Positions 32,980 to 40,422 of a stretch of 64,000 nt of DNA are shown piece after piece. Both the position numbers and the translations under genes were made by a program. The notes under the pieces were generated by a model, which saw only the letters and a program-made list of their open reading frames with translations, was not told the origin of the DNA and did no database searches. Each line of letters starts with the position of its first letter. Position 1 is the stretch's first letter. The DNA comes from Kutzneria kofuensis. Its GTDB lineage: Bacteria > Actinomycetota > Actinomycetes > Mycobacteriales > Pseudonocardiaceae. Location: assembly GCF_014203355.1 (NCBI RefSeq), contig NZ_JACHIR010000001.1, forward strand, positions 2,792,038 to 2,856,037, given 5' to 3'.

Positions 32980-34439
32980 CGTCCCACCCCGGCCCGGCCG
33001 TGCAGAGCACGGGTGTGAACTCCTGGAGCTAGGGGTTGTAGCTGACCACGCAGAAGCGAACGCACGCCACTGCGGTGCTACGTTCTCGGCAGCGCGACCC
33101 GGTTCTGGGACAGCGACTCGAACAGGTCGCCGATCTCCTCGACCCGCGTGACCACCTCCTCCGCGGTGAACACCAGGTCCTCTTCGCGCGCGACGGGCAA
33201 GAAGGACTCGTCGCGAAAATGAGGACCGCTTCGTACACGCCGGGCCGGCGCACCGACGCCTGGCTCAAGCATCCCCTGGTCCAGACCCAGGACGTCATCA
33301 TCTGCGGCTTCAGGCCGGGCCAGAACCGGTTGGCCGGCACGATCGGCGGCCTGATGCTGGGCGCGTACGACCCCGACACCGGGGCGCTGACCTACATCGA
33401 CGACGTGGGCACCGGCTTCACAGAACAGGCACGCCGTGATCTCGGCGAACGGCTGGAACCGTTGGCTCGCAGCGATCATCCGTTCGCGGTCGTGCCGCCC
33501 CGCGAGGATGTCACGCGGGCGCGGTGGTGCAGCCGGTGCTGGTGGGGAGAAGTGGTCTACCGGCAGTTCACGCGGGGCGTGGGTCGGCTGGTGCACACCG
33601 CGTGGCGCGGGCTGCGCGAGGACCGCGACCGCTCCGATGTGCTGGTTCCGCAGCCCTCCGACCGCACAACCGATCCGGCACCGCCCGCCGTAACCGGCCG
33701 CCCAAGCGTCAGGTCGTGCAGGCCGGCGGCCGCCAGATCACCCTGTCCAAATTGGACAAACCCTTCTACCCCACCGGGTTTACCAAGGCGCAAGTGCTGG
33801 ACTACTACGTCTGGGTCGCGCCGGTCCTGTTGCCGCACCTGGCCGGCCGTCCGGTCACCGTGATCCGCAGCCCCGACGGCGTGACCGGCCAGAAGTTCTT
33901 CGAGAAGAACGTCTCGCGCGGCGCGCCGGACTGGCTGCCCACCGTGCGGCTGCCCAGCAGCGGCAGCCGGGCCACGTCGGCCGGCGGGGACGGTGTGATC
34001 GAGTATCCACTGGTCGCCGAGCTCGCCGGGCTGATGTGGCTGGCCAACCTCGCCGCCCTGGAACTACACGTGCCGCAGTGGCGGGTGGCGGGTGGCGCCT
34101 GGCCCGGTCCGGGGTCTGCCGGACCGGTTGGTGCTCGACCTGGCCCCCGGGCCCGGCACGACGATCGTGGCCTGCTGCCGGGTCGCCGGACGGCTCCGCG
34201 AGATCCTGCTGGCCGACGGCTTCACTCCGGTGGCCACGACCAGCGGCTCCAAGGGGATGCAGGTCTACGCCTCGGTTGCCGTCGAGGACCCGTCCGCGCC
34301 GTCGGCCTACGCCAAAGCACTCGCCCAGCAGTTGGCCCGTCAGACGTCGAAGTCGGTGACCGCGACGATAGCGAAGGCGGCCCGGGAGGGCCGGGTGTTC
34401 ATCGACTGGAGTCAGAACAACCCGGCCAAGACCACGATC

Positions 34440-34443
34440 AGCC
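34440..34443. repeat. target-site duplication AGCC, left copy
   Basis: AGCC here and again at 35676-35679 flank the IS. Removing the element and one copy restores ATC AGC CCG TAC in the ligD frame. Confidence 0.85.
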
Positions 34444-34521
34444 TGGCATGACCCCGCTGGGCTGATCCAGGTCGAGTGAGAGTCTTGTGGCCCACCATGT
34501 GGGCGGGAAGGCTCGAGGACG

Positions 34522-34803
34522 ATGAGTAGCAGGAAGCGGCACACCCCTGAGCAGGTCGTGCGCAAGCTGGCCCAGGCCGATCGGCTGCTGGGCGAAGGCA
34601 AGGACATCGCCGATGTCTGCCGGGAGTTGCAGGTCAGCGAGCCGACCTACTACCGATGGCGTAACCAGTTCGGCGGGCTGAAAGCCGACGACGCCAAGCG
34701 GCTCAAGGACCTGGAACGGGAGAACGCCACCCTCAAACGACTGCTCGCGGACGCCGAGCTGGAAAAAGCCGCGCTCAAGGAGATCGCGAAGGGAAACTTC
34801 TGA
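34522..34803 (+). CDS. IS3-family transposase OrfA
   Basis: A 93-aa protein with HTH (TPEQVVRKLAQADRLLGEGK; IADVCRELQVSEPTYYRWRN) and a C-terminal leucine-zipper-like helix (LKDLERENATLKRLLADAEL). OrfA binds the IS ends. The slippery heptamer GGGAAAC at 34791-34797 is in the correct phase (G GGA AAC) just before the TGA at 34801, so a fraction of ribosomes should shift -1 into orfB and make the OrfAB transposase. Confidence 0.93.
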   Translation: MSSRKRHTPEQVVRKLAQADRLLGEGKDIADVCRELQVSEPTYYRWRNQFGGLKADDAKRLKDLERENATLKRLLADAELEKAALKEIAKGNF

Positions 34804-34826
34804 GCCCGCAACGCCGCCGGGCGGCC

Positions 34827-35633
34827 GTGCACCACCTCATGCGGATGTTCGGGGTGAGTGAGCGGTTCGCCTGCCGGGTGACCGGGCAGCACCGTGCGAC
34901 CCAGCGCCGCGAACCGGTGGCGCAGACCCCAGCCGATCCCGACGCGGCGCTGCGGGCGTGGCTGCGGGCCTACGCCAAGGCGCATCCGCGGTGGGGATTC
35001 CGGCGGGCCTACCACGACGCCCGCGGTGAGGGCTGGATCGTCAACCACAAGAAGGTCCAGCGGCTGTGGCGCGAGGAAGGCTTACGAGTGCCGCGACCAC
35101 GGCATCGCAAACGGCTGGGCACATCGACCGTGGCGCCGCCGGTGGCGGACGCGCCGAATCGTGTGTGGGCGGTGGATTTCCAGTTCGACGCCACCACCGA
35201 CGGCCGCCCGGTCAAGATCGTGTCCATCGTCGATGAACACACCCGCGAGTGTCTGGGCGGGCTGGTCGCACGCTCGATCACCAGTGACGATCTCATCGAC
35301 GAGTTGGACCGCATCGCTGGTGGTCGCGGGTATCCGGCTGCGCTGCGTAGTGACAACGGCCCCGAGCTGGCCTGCCAGGCGATGCGTGAGTGGGCCGGTG
35401 AGCGAGTCGGGCTGGCGTTCATCCCGCCCGGTCAGCCATGGCGCAACGGCTATGTCGAGTCGTTCAACGGCCGGCTCCGCGACGAGTGCTTGAACATCAC
35501 CGTGTTCTGGTCGCTGCCCCAGGCGCGGGTGGTGATCAGCGACTGGAAGACCGAGTACAACAACCATCGCAGGCATTCCGCGCTGGGCTACCAGACCCCG
35601 GCCAGCTACGCTGCGGCCTGCATCCACCGATAA
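34827..35633 (+). CDS. IS3-family transposase OrfB (DDE integrase core)
   Basis: 268 codons from GTG 34827, but the frame is open upstream through the slippery site at 34791, so the working product is probably the OrfAB fusion. The DDE residues are visible: VWAVDFQFDATTDGRP (first Asp), ALRSDNGPELACQAMREW (second Asp) and NGYVESFNGRLRDECL (Glu). The HTH_21 segment HPRWGFRRAYHDARGEG and end RRHSALGYQTPASYAA are typical. It is intact, so the element may still be active. Confidence 0.92.
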   Translation: MHHLMRMFGVSERFACRVTGQHRATQRREPVAQTPADPDAALRAWLRAYAKAHPRWGFRRAYHDARGEGWIVNHKKVQRLWREEGLRVPRPRHRKRLGTSTVAPPVADAPNRVWAVDFQFDATTDGRPVKIVSIVDEHTRECLGGLVARSITSDDLIDELDRIAGGRGYPAALRSDNGPELACQAMREWAGERVGLAFIPPGQPWRNGYVESFNGRLRDECLNITVFWSLPQARVVISDWKTEYNNHRRHSALGYQTPASYAAACIHR

Positions 35634-36027
35634 CCGACTCTCACAGACGGTGGATCAGTTCACGGGGTCCTGCCAAGCCCGTACTCGCTGCGCGGTCGCG
35701 ACCGCCCGATGGTGGCCACACCGGTCACCTGGGACGAGGTCGCCGCCTGCCGCCGCGCCAACCAGTTGACGTTCACCACTGCCGACGTCCTGGACCGCGT
35801 CGACGAGCACGGCGACCTGTTTGCCGGGCTGGAGCAGACCGCAGCGCCGCTGCCGCAGCGGTGATCGGCTAAGTGCGTGTACTAATACTGGGAACCCGTT
35901 ACGCTCCAACGGGTTCGAGTGGAAACTCGCAGCATGACCGCCACAGCTTGCCGCCTCCAGTCAGGAAGTCGTTTGTACGGATCCATCAGTAGCAACACTG
36001 TGCGCGCTTGGTCGTTCCTCGCGGCTG

Positions 36028-36294
36028 TCAGGCTTCGCCGTTGAGGATATGGGCATGTGCGCGGGCGAACTCGGCCACCGACATCGGCCGTACACCGCTT
36101 AACTTCTCGATGTTGTTGTCGGCCCCGCCTAGCATGCCCTGCTGGTATTCGGGCATGAGCGCGTGGATGTGCTGCACGGCGTAGGGATGGACGCCGATCG
36201 CGGCCACGTGGGCGCTGAACTCGTCCAGGGTCGTGTTCTCGTAGACGATCTCCCGTCCCAGCCCTTCGGACAGCTCGGCCTGCGCCTGCCGGAA
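36028..36294 (-). pseudogene. remnant: C-terminus of NmrA/SDR-type NAD(P)-binding protein
   Basis: Read in one minus frame: FRQAQAELSEGLGREIVYEN, then TTLDEFSAHVAAIGVHPYA and MSVAEFARAHAHILNGEA with a native stop at 36028. This resembles the last ~85 residues of NmrA-like NAD(P)H-dependent oxidoreductases. The 5' part is gone; the frame breaks at about 36295 close to the transposase start. Confidence 0.55.
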
Positions 36295-36399
36295 ACTTCA
36301 TCCGCGCCGGCCGCAACCCTCCGCCGCGCTGAGCAGGTCCCACCGCTTGCCGGCTCCCCAAGTCTGGAAGATGCCTGGCTCGAGGCATGATAATCACTC

Positions 36400-37497
36400 A
36401 TGCCGCTGCGTCTGGCCTACATCGCCGTCGCCAACGCCTTCGCAGCGCTGCGACTGCTGCCGATCGGTGACGGGGATAAGGACATCGAGATCCTTGCCCT
36501 GCGCCATCAGATCACCGTCCTTGAACGACAGCTCGGCCCGAACAAGGCGAAGTTCGCTCCCGAGGACCAGTCCTTCCTCGCCGCGCTGCTGGCCCCGCTG
36601 CCCCGCGGGGCGCTGCGCCGACTGCGGCTGCTCGTCCAGCCAGACACCGTTCTGCGCTGGCACCGTGACCTCATGAAACGGCGTCACGCCCGTACCTGCC
36701 GACCACGGCGACCCGGACGCCCTCCGACTGTCCGCTCCATCCGTGCGCTCACCCTGCGCCTGGTCAAGGAGAATCCGTCCTGGGGCTACCGACGGATCCA
36801 CGGCGAACTCACCACCCTCGGCATCAAGATCGCTCCCTCCACCGTCTGGGAGATCCTCAAGCAGGAAGGCATCGACCCGGCACCCGATCGGCACGCGACC
36901 ACCTGGTCCGCCTTTCTGCGCTCCCAAGCCCATGCACTCCTCGCGTGCGACTTCCTCGAGACGGTCACCGTGACCGGGCAGCGCCAGTACGTCCTGGCCG
37001 TGATCGAGCACGCCTCCCGGCGGATCCGCGTCTTGGGAACGACCGCCCACCCCACCGCTGCCTGGGCCACTCAGACAATCAAGAACTTGGTGATGGATCT
37101 CGAAGGCGCTGGCGCCGCGGTGAAGTTCCTGATCCGCGACCGCGACGCGAAGTTTCCCGTCCTCATCGACGAGATCCTCACCGACGCCGGCATCCAGACC
37201 GTCCTCACCGGCATCCGCGTCCCCAGAATGAACTCCATCATGGAGCGCTGGGTGCAGAGCTGCCGTCACGAGCTCCTGGACCGAACTCTCATCTGGAACG
37301 AGCACCACCTGCGCCACGCCCTGCGCGAGTACGAGAAGTTCTACAACTCCCATCGCGCCCACCAGGCCAAGCGTCAGGCAGCCCCACTGCGCCCGGTGCG
37401 CGCGCCCATCACCGATCCAGACCGAATCACCCATCTGAACATACGCCGACACGACCGACTCGGCGGCATCCTCCACGAATACCTGCATGCCGCCTGA
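36400..37497 (+). CDS. rve-type DDE transposase (single ORF)
   Basis: A 365-aa transposase. The N-terminal part (RDKDI-like GDKDIEILALRHQITVLERQ) is followed by an HTH segment (NPSWGYRRIHGELTTLGIKI) and an integrase core: LACDFLETVTVTGQRQYVLA (first Asp), FLIRDRDAKFPVLIDEI (second Asp), and a third acidic residue expected near MNSIMERWVQSCRHELLDRT. It ends HDRLGGILHEYLHA. Many actinobacterial genomes carry this single-frame type. I could not define inverted repeats or a target duplication, so the element ends are uncertain. The C-terminus parallels the remnant at 31404-31665. Confidence 0.85.
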   Translation: MPLRLAYIAVANAFAALRLLPIGDGDKDIEILALRHQITVLERQLGPNKAKFAPEDQSFLAALLAPLPRGALRRLRLLVQPDTVLRWHRDLMKRRHARTCRPRRPGRPPTVRSIRALTLRLVKENPSWGYRRIHGELTTLGIKIAPSTVWEILKQEGIDPAPDRHATTWSAFLRSQAHALLACDFLETVTVTGQRQYVLAVIEHASRRIRVLGTTAHPTAAWATQTIKNLVMDLEGAGAAVKFLIRDRDAKFPVLIDEILTDAGIQTVLTGIRVPRMNSIMERWVQSCRHELLDRTLIWNEHHLRHALREYEKFYNSHRAHQAKRQAAPLRPVRAPITDPDRITHLNIRRHDRLGGILHEYLHAA

Positions 37498-37536
37498 GCT
37501 GCATGGACGAGGTTATCGGCAGGCGCAGACATGGAA

Positions 37537-37590
37537 CTGGAGCAAACCCTGACCCCATTTCGCACAGGGTCAGACCCCTGCTCCAGTTTT
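37537..37590 (+). terminator. stem-loop after transposase
   Basis: Two nested stems: CTGGAGCA (37537) with TGCTCCAG (37579), and CTGACCC (37549) with GGGTCAG (37567), followed by TTTT at 37587. It is 40 bases after the transposase stop and also overlaps the first direct repeat, so it may be an element end rather than a simple terminator. Confidence 0.5.
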
Positions 37591-37596
37591 ACTCCA
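37576..37596. repeat. direct repeat, copy 1
   Basis: CCCTGCTCCAGTTTT, one variable base (A), CTCCA. It is repeated with one change at 37849-37869. The two copies bracket the tRNA-Ala fragment. Confidence 0.7.
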
Positions 37597-37694
37597 GTTA
37601 CGTCATCCACTGTCCACTTGGGACGGAAATACAAGATCGCCTCCGAACCCAGTTTTCCCAGGTCAGGGGGCGTATTCAAACTATTCAACAATTG

Positions 37695-37737
37695 TGGAGC
37701 TGAGGGGACTCGAACCCCCGACCCTCACACTGCCAGG
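37695..37737 (-). other. 3' fragment of tRNA-Ala (GGC), possible att site
   Basis: On the minus strand the sequence runs from an anticodon loop CTGGCAG (anticodon GGC) through TGTGA, a variable region, a T arm (GGGGG-TTCGAGT-CCCCT) and an acceptor 3' strand CAGCTCC-A. Position 70 is U, the alanine identity position. Upstream the expected 5' half is missing: no D arm and no sequence pairing with TGTGA. Only the 3' half is conserved, which is what tyrosine recombinases leave when an element integrates into a tRNA gene. Confidence 0.65.
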
Positions 37738-37848
37738 TTTGGGATAGTACCACTGACCAGCGGAAACAGAGAATCACCACGTCAAACCCGTTGTTGTCAC
37801 TGCACTTGAGTGCCGTGCAGTGCGGTTCGCTGTAGGTTGGGCACACAT

Positions 37849-37869
37849 CCCTGCTCCAGTTTTGCTCCA
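37849..37869. repeat. direct repeat, copy 2
   Basis: CCCTGCTCCAGTTTT, variable base (G), CTCCA; 20 of 21 bases match copy 1 at 37576-37596, 273 bases away. Confidence 0.7.
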
Positions 37870-37929
37870 CCACATTCAGTGTGAAGGCCCGGCATCTAGC
37901 AGCACATCCCTTGTGCCACTGGGTACTCC

Positions 37930-38240
37930 GCCCTCAGCATCGAAGCGACTCGCGACGCGTTCAGTCTCGACAAGCTCGCCATCACCGTTGGCGCCACCAG
38001 CAATGGCGTCGATCGTCTGGCGGCAGCTGGCTGGATCAGCCGCCGCCCCACCCCGGAAACAGCCGCTCCTCGCTGCTCGGAGTGACCGAGGCCCGCCGGC
38101 AGCTGCTGGTCGCCGCCAACCCTCTACCTTCGCGGGCGACCTACGGAGCCGGCTCGCCGACCCGCTGAGGGCCCGGACGCCCGACCAGTTGGCGCGTCCA
38201 CCGTCGCGAGGCTCCGCGCGACGATGGAGGACACGGCGTG
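37930..38240 (+). pseudogene. remnant of MarR-family regulator, copy 1
   Basis: Pieces in different frames read SLDKLAITVGATSNGVDRLA, AAGWISRRP, SRSSLLGVTEARRQLL and GDLRSRLADPLRARTPDQLA. These line up with copy 2 (39468-39904): LAIAVGATSKGVDCMEAAGW, NRRSSLLGLTDAGRELL, DELRVRL. The winged-HTH and wing are recognisable, but there is no start and at least two frameshifts. Confidence 0.65.
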
Positions 38241-38313
38241 GGCCAGCCGACAGGTTGATACGGCCGGCCCAAGGCACCGTGTCAGAATCGGGTGCCGAGG
38301 TCCGGACCGTCGC

Positions 38314-38628
38314 TCAGCCCTTGTGAGTCCGTCGGACGACATCGCCAAGCCAGATGATCACCTCGTGCGCGATGTCCGAGATCTCGGTTTCATTCACCAC
38401 GCGGTGCTCACCGCGGCCCTTGTGCCGGTATTCGACCTCGTACCCACCCTCCTCCAGCAGGGCCACGACCACGTGCCAATCGTCCCGCTCGCCAGGTGGC
38501 TGGATCGTGACGAAGCTGTTGTCGGGAAACACCAGGTCGGAAATCCTCATGTACAACGCATCTTCGGACGGGTCGGCGACTACGTCGCCGCCCTCACTCT
38601 CGGCGACGTAGTACTGAGCGTCGACCAT
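38314..38628 (-). CDS. probable immunity protein for orphan toxin cassette
   Basis: A 104-aa acidic protein (VDAQYYVAESEGGDVVADPS; DLVFPDNSFVTIQPPGERDD; EISDIAHEVIIWLGDVV). I do not recognise a family. It directly follows the orphan Hint/GIY-YIG-like toxin tip, the position of an immunity gene, and has the small acidic character usual for one. The ATG at 38628 follows GAGGTGAT; a GTG at 38649 is also open but lacks a ribosome site. No membrane segment, so it should neutralise a cytosolic toxin. Confidence 0.65.
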   Translation of the reverse strand: MVDAQYYVAESEGGDVVADPSEDALYMRISDLVFPDNSFVTIQPPGERDDWHVVVALLEEGGYEVEYRHKGRGEHRVVNETEISDIAHEVIIWLGDVVRRTHKG

Positions 38629-38655
38629 CACGACATCACCTCGGATCACGTGCGG

Positions 38656-39495
38656 TTACCGATGTCCACCGAACTTACCACGCTGAATTTCGTCCAGAAC
38701 GGACTGCCAGCTCAGCCCGGGTTGGCTCAGGCTTCCCTTGGCGGGCTCATGGTTCTCAGGCCCGGGCACACGATCGTACAGGTATTTCTCTGCCGCCTCC
38801 GCATCCTGCCGCGAGTCAAAGTTCCGAAGGAGTTGCATCTGGTAGGTGCCTCCGTACTGCGCACTCCATTGCTGGAAATCCGAGTTCGAGTAGCGCGTGA
38901 CCGGGTCGTCACTGACGCCCCACTTGAGAATCTTCCCGGTCGTCGGGTCGACGATCACGTACAACGCCGTCTGGCCGAAATCGGGCCGGTTTCCGAAGAT
39001 CGGCTTCTTGGTGTCGCACCACGCGCCGCCGCCGTTGTGGACGAGAAGTTCATCGGTACCGACGAACACGTAATACGTGTGCAGGGTGTCTACGGTGAGG
39101 TTGTAGACGCGGGTGATCTCGTCGTGACGGTGCAGCTCCGTGACGACAACGCTGTGGCCGTCCTCGGCGAGCAGGTGTTCGCCGGCCTTGAGCTTTCCGG
39201 CGTCGACCCACTGGTTGAGGTCCACCACCCAGAAGGGATGGTTGTCCGTCGCGGAAACCGACCCGGCCTCGCCATTGTCGGTGATGTCGACGTCGACCAG
39301 GTGCTTGAGGCCCTGACCGATGATGACATCGGTGACGGCCTCGTCGGCCGACTTGCCGGTGGTCGGGTCGGTGCCTTGACCTGGTCCCAATCCGGCCATG
39401 GAGTCGGCACGGTGGTTCGCCTCGCGGCCGGTGTCGAGGAATCCGTCAAGAGGGAAGATGGAGCGGTGTGACCGATCTCGCGCAGCGTTCTCCAA
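38656..39495 (-). CDS. orphan polymorphic-toxin C-terminal cassette: Hint fragment plus GIY-YIG-like tip (5'-truncated)
   Basis: 279 codons without a clear start. Residues ~19-35 (GFLDTGREANHRADSMAG) match the pre-Hint region of the 3299-aa Rhs protein (GFLDTGHEAFNCADSMAG). Then the Hint domain resumes at GTDPTTGKSADEAVTDVIIG and runs to LHTYYVFVGTDELLVHNGG, so roughly 290 residues are missing compared with the long gene. The last ~130 residues are a different toxin: ALYVIVDPTTGKILKWGVS, DDPVTRYS and DAEAAEKYL fit the spacing of a GIY-YIG nuclease (Tyr, Gly, Arg, Glu). Probably not expressed alone; a recombination donor. Confidence 0.7.
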   Translation of the reverse strand: MENAARDRSHRSIFPLDGFLDTGREANHRADSMAGLGPGQGTDPTTGKSADEAVTDVIIGQGLKHLVDVDITDNGEAGSVSATDNHPFWVVDLNQWVDAGKLKAGEHLLAEDGHSVVVTELHRHDEITRVYNLTVDTLHTYYVFVGTDELLVHNGGGAWCDTKKPIFGNRPDFGQTALYVIVDPTTGKILKWGVSDDPVTRYSNSDFQQWSAQYGGTYQMQLLRNFDSRQDAEAAEKYLYDRVPGPENHEPAKGSLSQPGLSWQSVLDEIQRGKFGGHR

Positions 39496-39904
39496 TCTCG
39501 TGCGCTACGAGACGAGGCTGTACAACGCGCTCGGCGTGCGCTTGACGGCCGAGCACAGCCTGAGCACCGGCCAATACGAGTTCATGTGGTTCATCGGCGG
39601 GTGGGACGGCTGCGGGGCCAACGACCTCGCCATTGCCGTCGGCGCGACCAGCAAGGGCGTCGACTGCATGGAGGCCGCCGGCTGGTGACCCGCCGCCCCA
39701 ACCTGAACAACCGCCGCTCCTCCCTCCTGGGGTTGACCGACGCCGGGCGGGAGCTGCTGGACGCCGCCATCCCCACCTTCGAGGACGAGCTACGGGTCCG
39801 CCTCCGACCCTCTCACCGCTCGGGCCGTGAAGCAGCTGGCTGCCACCGTCGCTCGGACCCGAACGACCGCCGAGAACGCCGGCTTAGGCCAGCCGACGGG
39901 CTGA
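39468..39904 (+). pseudogene. remnant of MarR-family regulator, copy 2
   Basis: GTG 39468 opens TDLAQ, then the frame shifts to FSNLVRYETRLYNALGVRLT, EHSLSTGQYEFMWFIGGW and LAIAVGATSKGVDCMEAAGW, shifts again to RRPNLNNRRSSLLGLTDAGR and EDELRVRL, and ends ENAGLGQPTG at 39904. It is nearly full length (~140 residues) but carries at least two frameshifts. Its start overlaps the 5' edge of the orphan toxin cassette on the other strand. Confidence 0.75.
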
Positions 39905-39943
39905 TGCGGGTGGGGTGCAGTCGAGCTGCACCCCACCCGCATC
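39903..39943. terminator. strong bidirectional terminator
   Basis: Perfect 18-bp stem (GATGCGGGTGGGGTGCAG at 39903-39920, complement at 39926-39943) with loop TCGAG. It ends the toxin/Imm1 operon on the minus strand and the MarR remnant on the plus strand. Confidence 0.85.
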
Positions 39944-39949
39944 GGCGGG

Positions 39950-40180
39950 TCAGAAGTTGCCTCGAGCGTAGTCGAGCGCCCACAACATCACCCGCACGGG
40001 AATGTCCCCAGAGCCGGGCGCCATCGATATCCGAGCGTCAATGAACTCGTCGTCGAAGTCGCCCACAACCGCGAACAGCAAGCGCTCGCCGCCCACGACG
40101 GTCACTCGGAACTCGATCGACCGATCCGCTCCCTCGATCCTGATTGTCTCGACGACATTGCCATCCACATCGACAATCAC
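39950..40180 (-). CDS. small hypothetical protein of toxin locus
   Basis: A 76-aa acidic protein (IVDVDGNVVETIRIEGADRS; LLFAVVGDFDDEFIDARIS; MLWALDYARGNF). The GTG at 40180 has an excellent ribosome site (GGAGGACCAA) and overlaps the previous gene's stop (GTGA). It is the last gene before the terminator. I do not recognise a family; small size, acidity and position suggest an extra immunity protein. Confidence 0.6.
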   Translation of the reverse strand: MIVDVDGNVVETIRIEGADRSIEFRVTVVGGERLLFAVVGDFDDEFIDARISMAPGSGDIPVRVMLWALDYARGNF

Positions 40181-40380
40181 TTGGTCCTCCGAAACCGCCG
40201 TTCGGCCCGACAACGTAGGCGCCACCAGTCGAGGAAAGCTACAAACTTGCCATCCTCAGCAAACAGCGCACTCAAACCGTTCGACCCACGTACGTCCCAT
40301 ACCTGCCCCATTGGCCATTGACACGGCCGGATCCGTATTTCCAAATCAGACCCTAACCACGACGACCGGACCGGTGGCAC
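40177..40380 (-). CDS. small hypothetical protein of toxin locus
   Basis: A 67-aa protein (LEIRIRPCQWPMGQVWDVRG; LSALFAEDGKFVAFLDWWRL) with a basic tail RCRAERRFRRT. The GTG start at 40380 has no clear ribosome site. It lies 42 bases after Imm1 and is coupled to the following gene by GTGA. It may be an immunity protein or a truncated one; no family is recognised. Confidence 0.45.
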   Translation of the reverse strand: MPPVRSSWLGSDLEIRIRPCQWPMGQVWDVRGSNGLSALFAEDGKFVAFLDWWRLRCRAERRFRRTK

Positions 40381-40422
40381 CGAGTCAGCAGCTACCGCGG
40401 GAGCAGTCGAGGACTCGGCCGG

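Larger units (their letters stand above)
34444..35675 (+). mobile_element. IS3-family (IS407-like) insertion sequence, complete
   Basis: A 1232-bp element with termini TG...CA. The imperfect inverted repeats are ~42 bp: the left end starts TGGCATGACCCCG and continues with CTGATCCA and GTGAGAGTC; the right end, read inward, starts TGGCAGGACCCCG and has the same two inner blocks. AGCC is duplicated on both sides (34440-34443 and 35676-35679); 4-bp duplications are typical of the IS407 group. It holds orfA and orfB in -1 relation and inserted into the polymerase domain of ligD. Confidence 0.88.
33195..35864 (+). pseudogene. ligD-type ATP-dependent DNA ligase/polymerase gene, frameshifted and interrupted by IS
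   Basis: Ligase-domain sequence appears from about 33195 (EGLVAKMRTASYTPGRRTDA, WLKHPLVQTQDVIICGFRPG, GEVVYRQFTRG). A polymerase/primase (LigD Pol) domain follows in another frame from about 33700 (ITLSKLDKPFYPTGFTKAQV, VTVIRSPDGVTGQKFFEKNV), then in a third frame from about 34090 (LPDRLVLDLAPGPGTTIVA, SGSKGMQVYASV, DWSQNNPAKTTI). After the IS it resumes PYSLRGRDRPMVATPVTWDE and ends PLPQR at 35864. There are at least two net frameshifts, a compensated pair near 33530, and no visible start. LigD proteins join DNA ends in bacterial NHEJ; this copy cannot be functional. Confidence 0.85.

Noticed and set aside
35882-36397. 171-codon minus-strand gene left of the transposase
   Set aside because: Shadow frame; a different minus frame carries the NmrA-like remnant with a native stop.
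37695-37780. Complete tRNA gene
   Set aside because: Only the 3' half is present; no D arm, no 5' acceptor strand and no partner for the anticodon stem.
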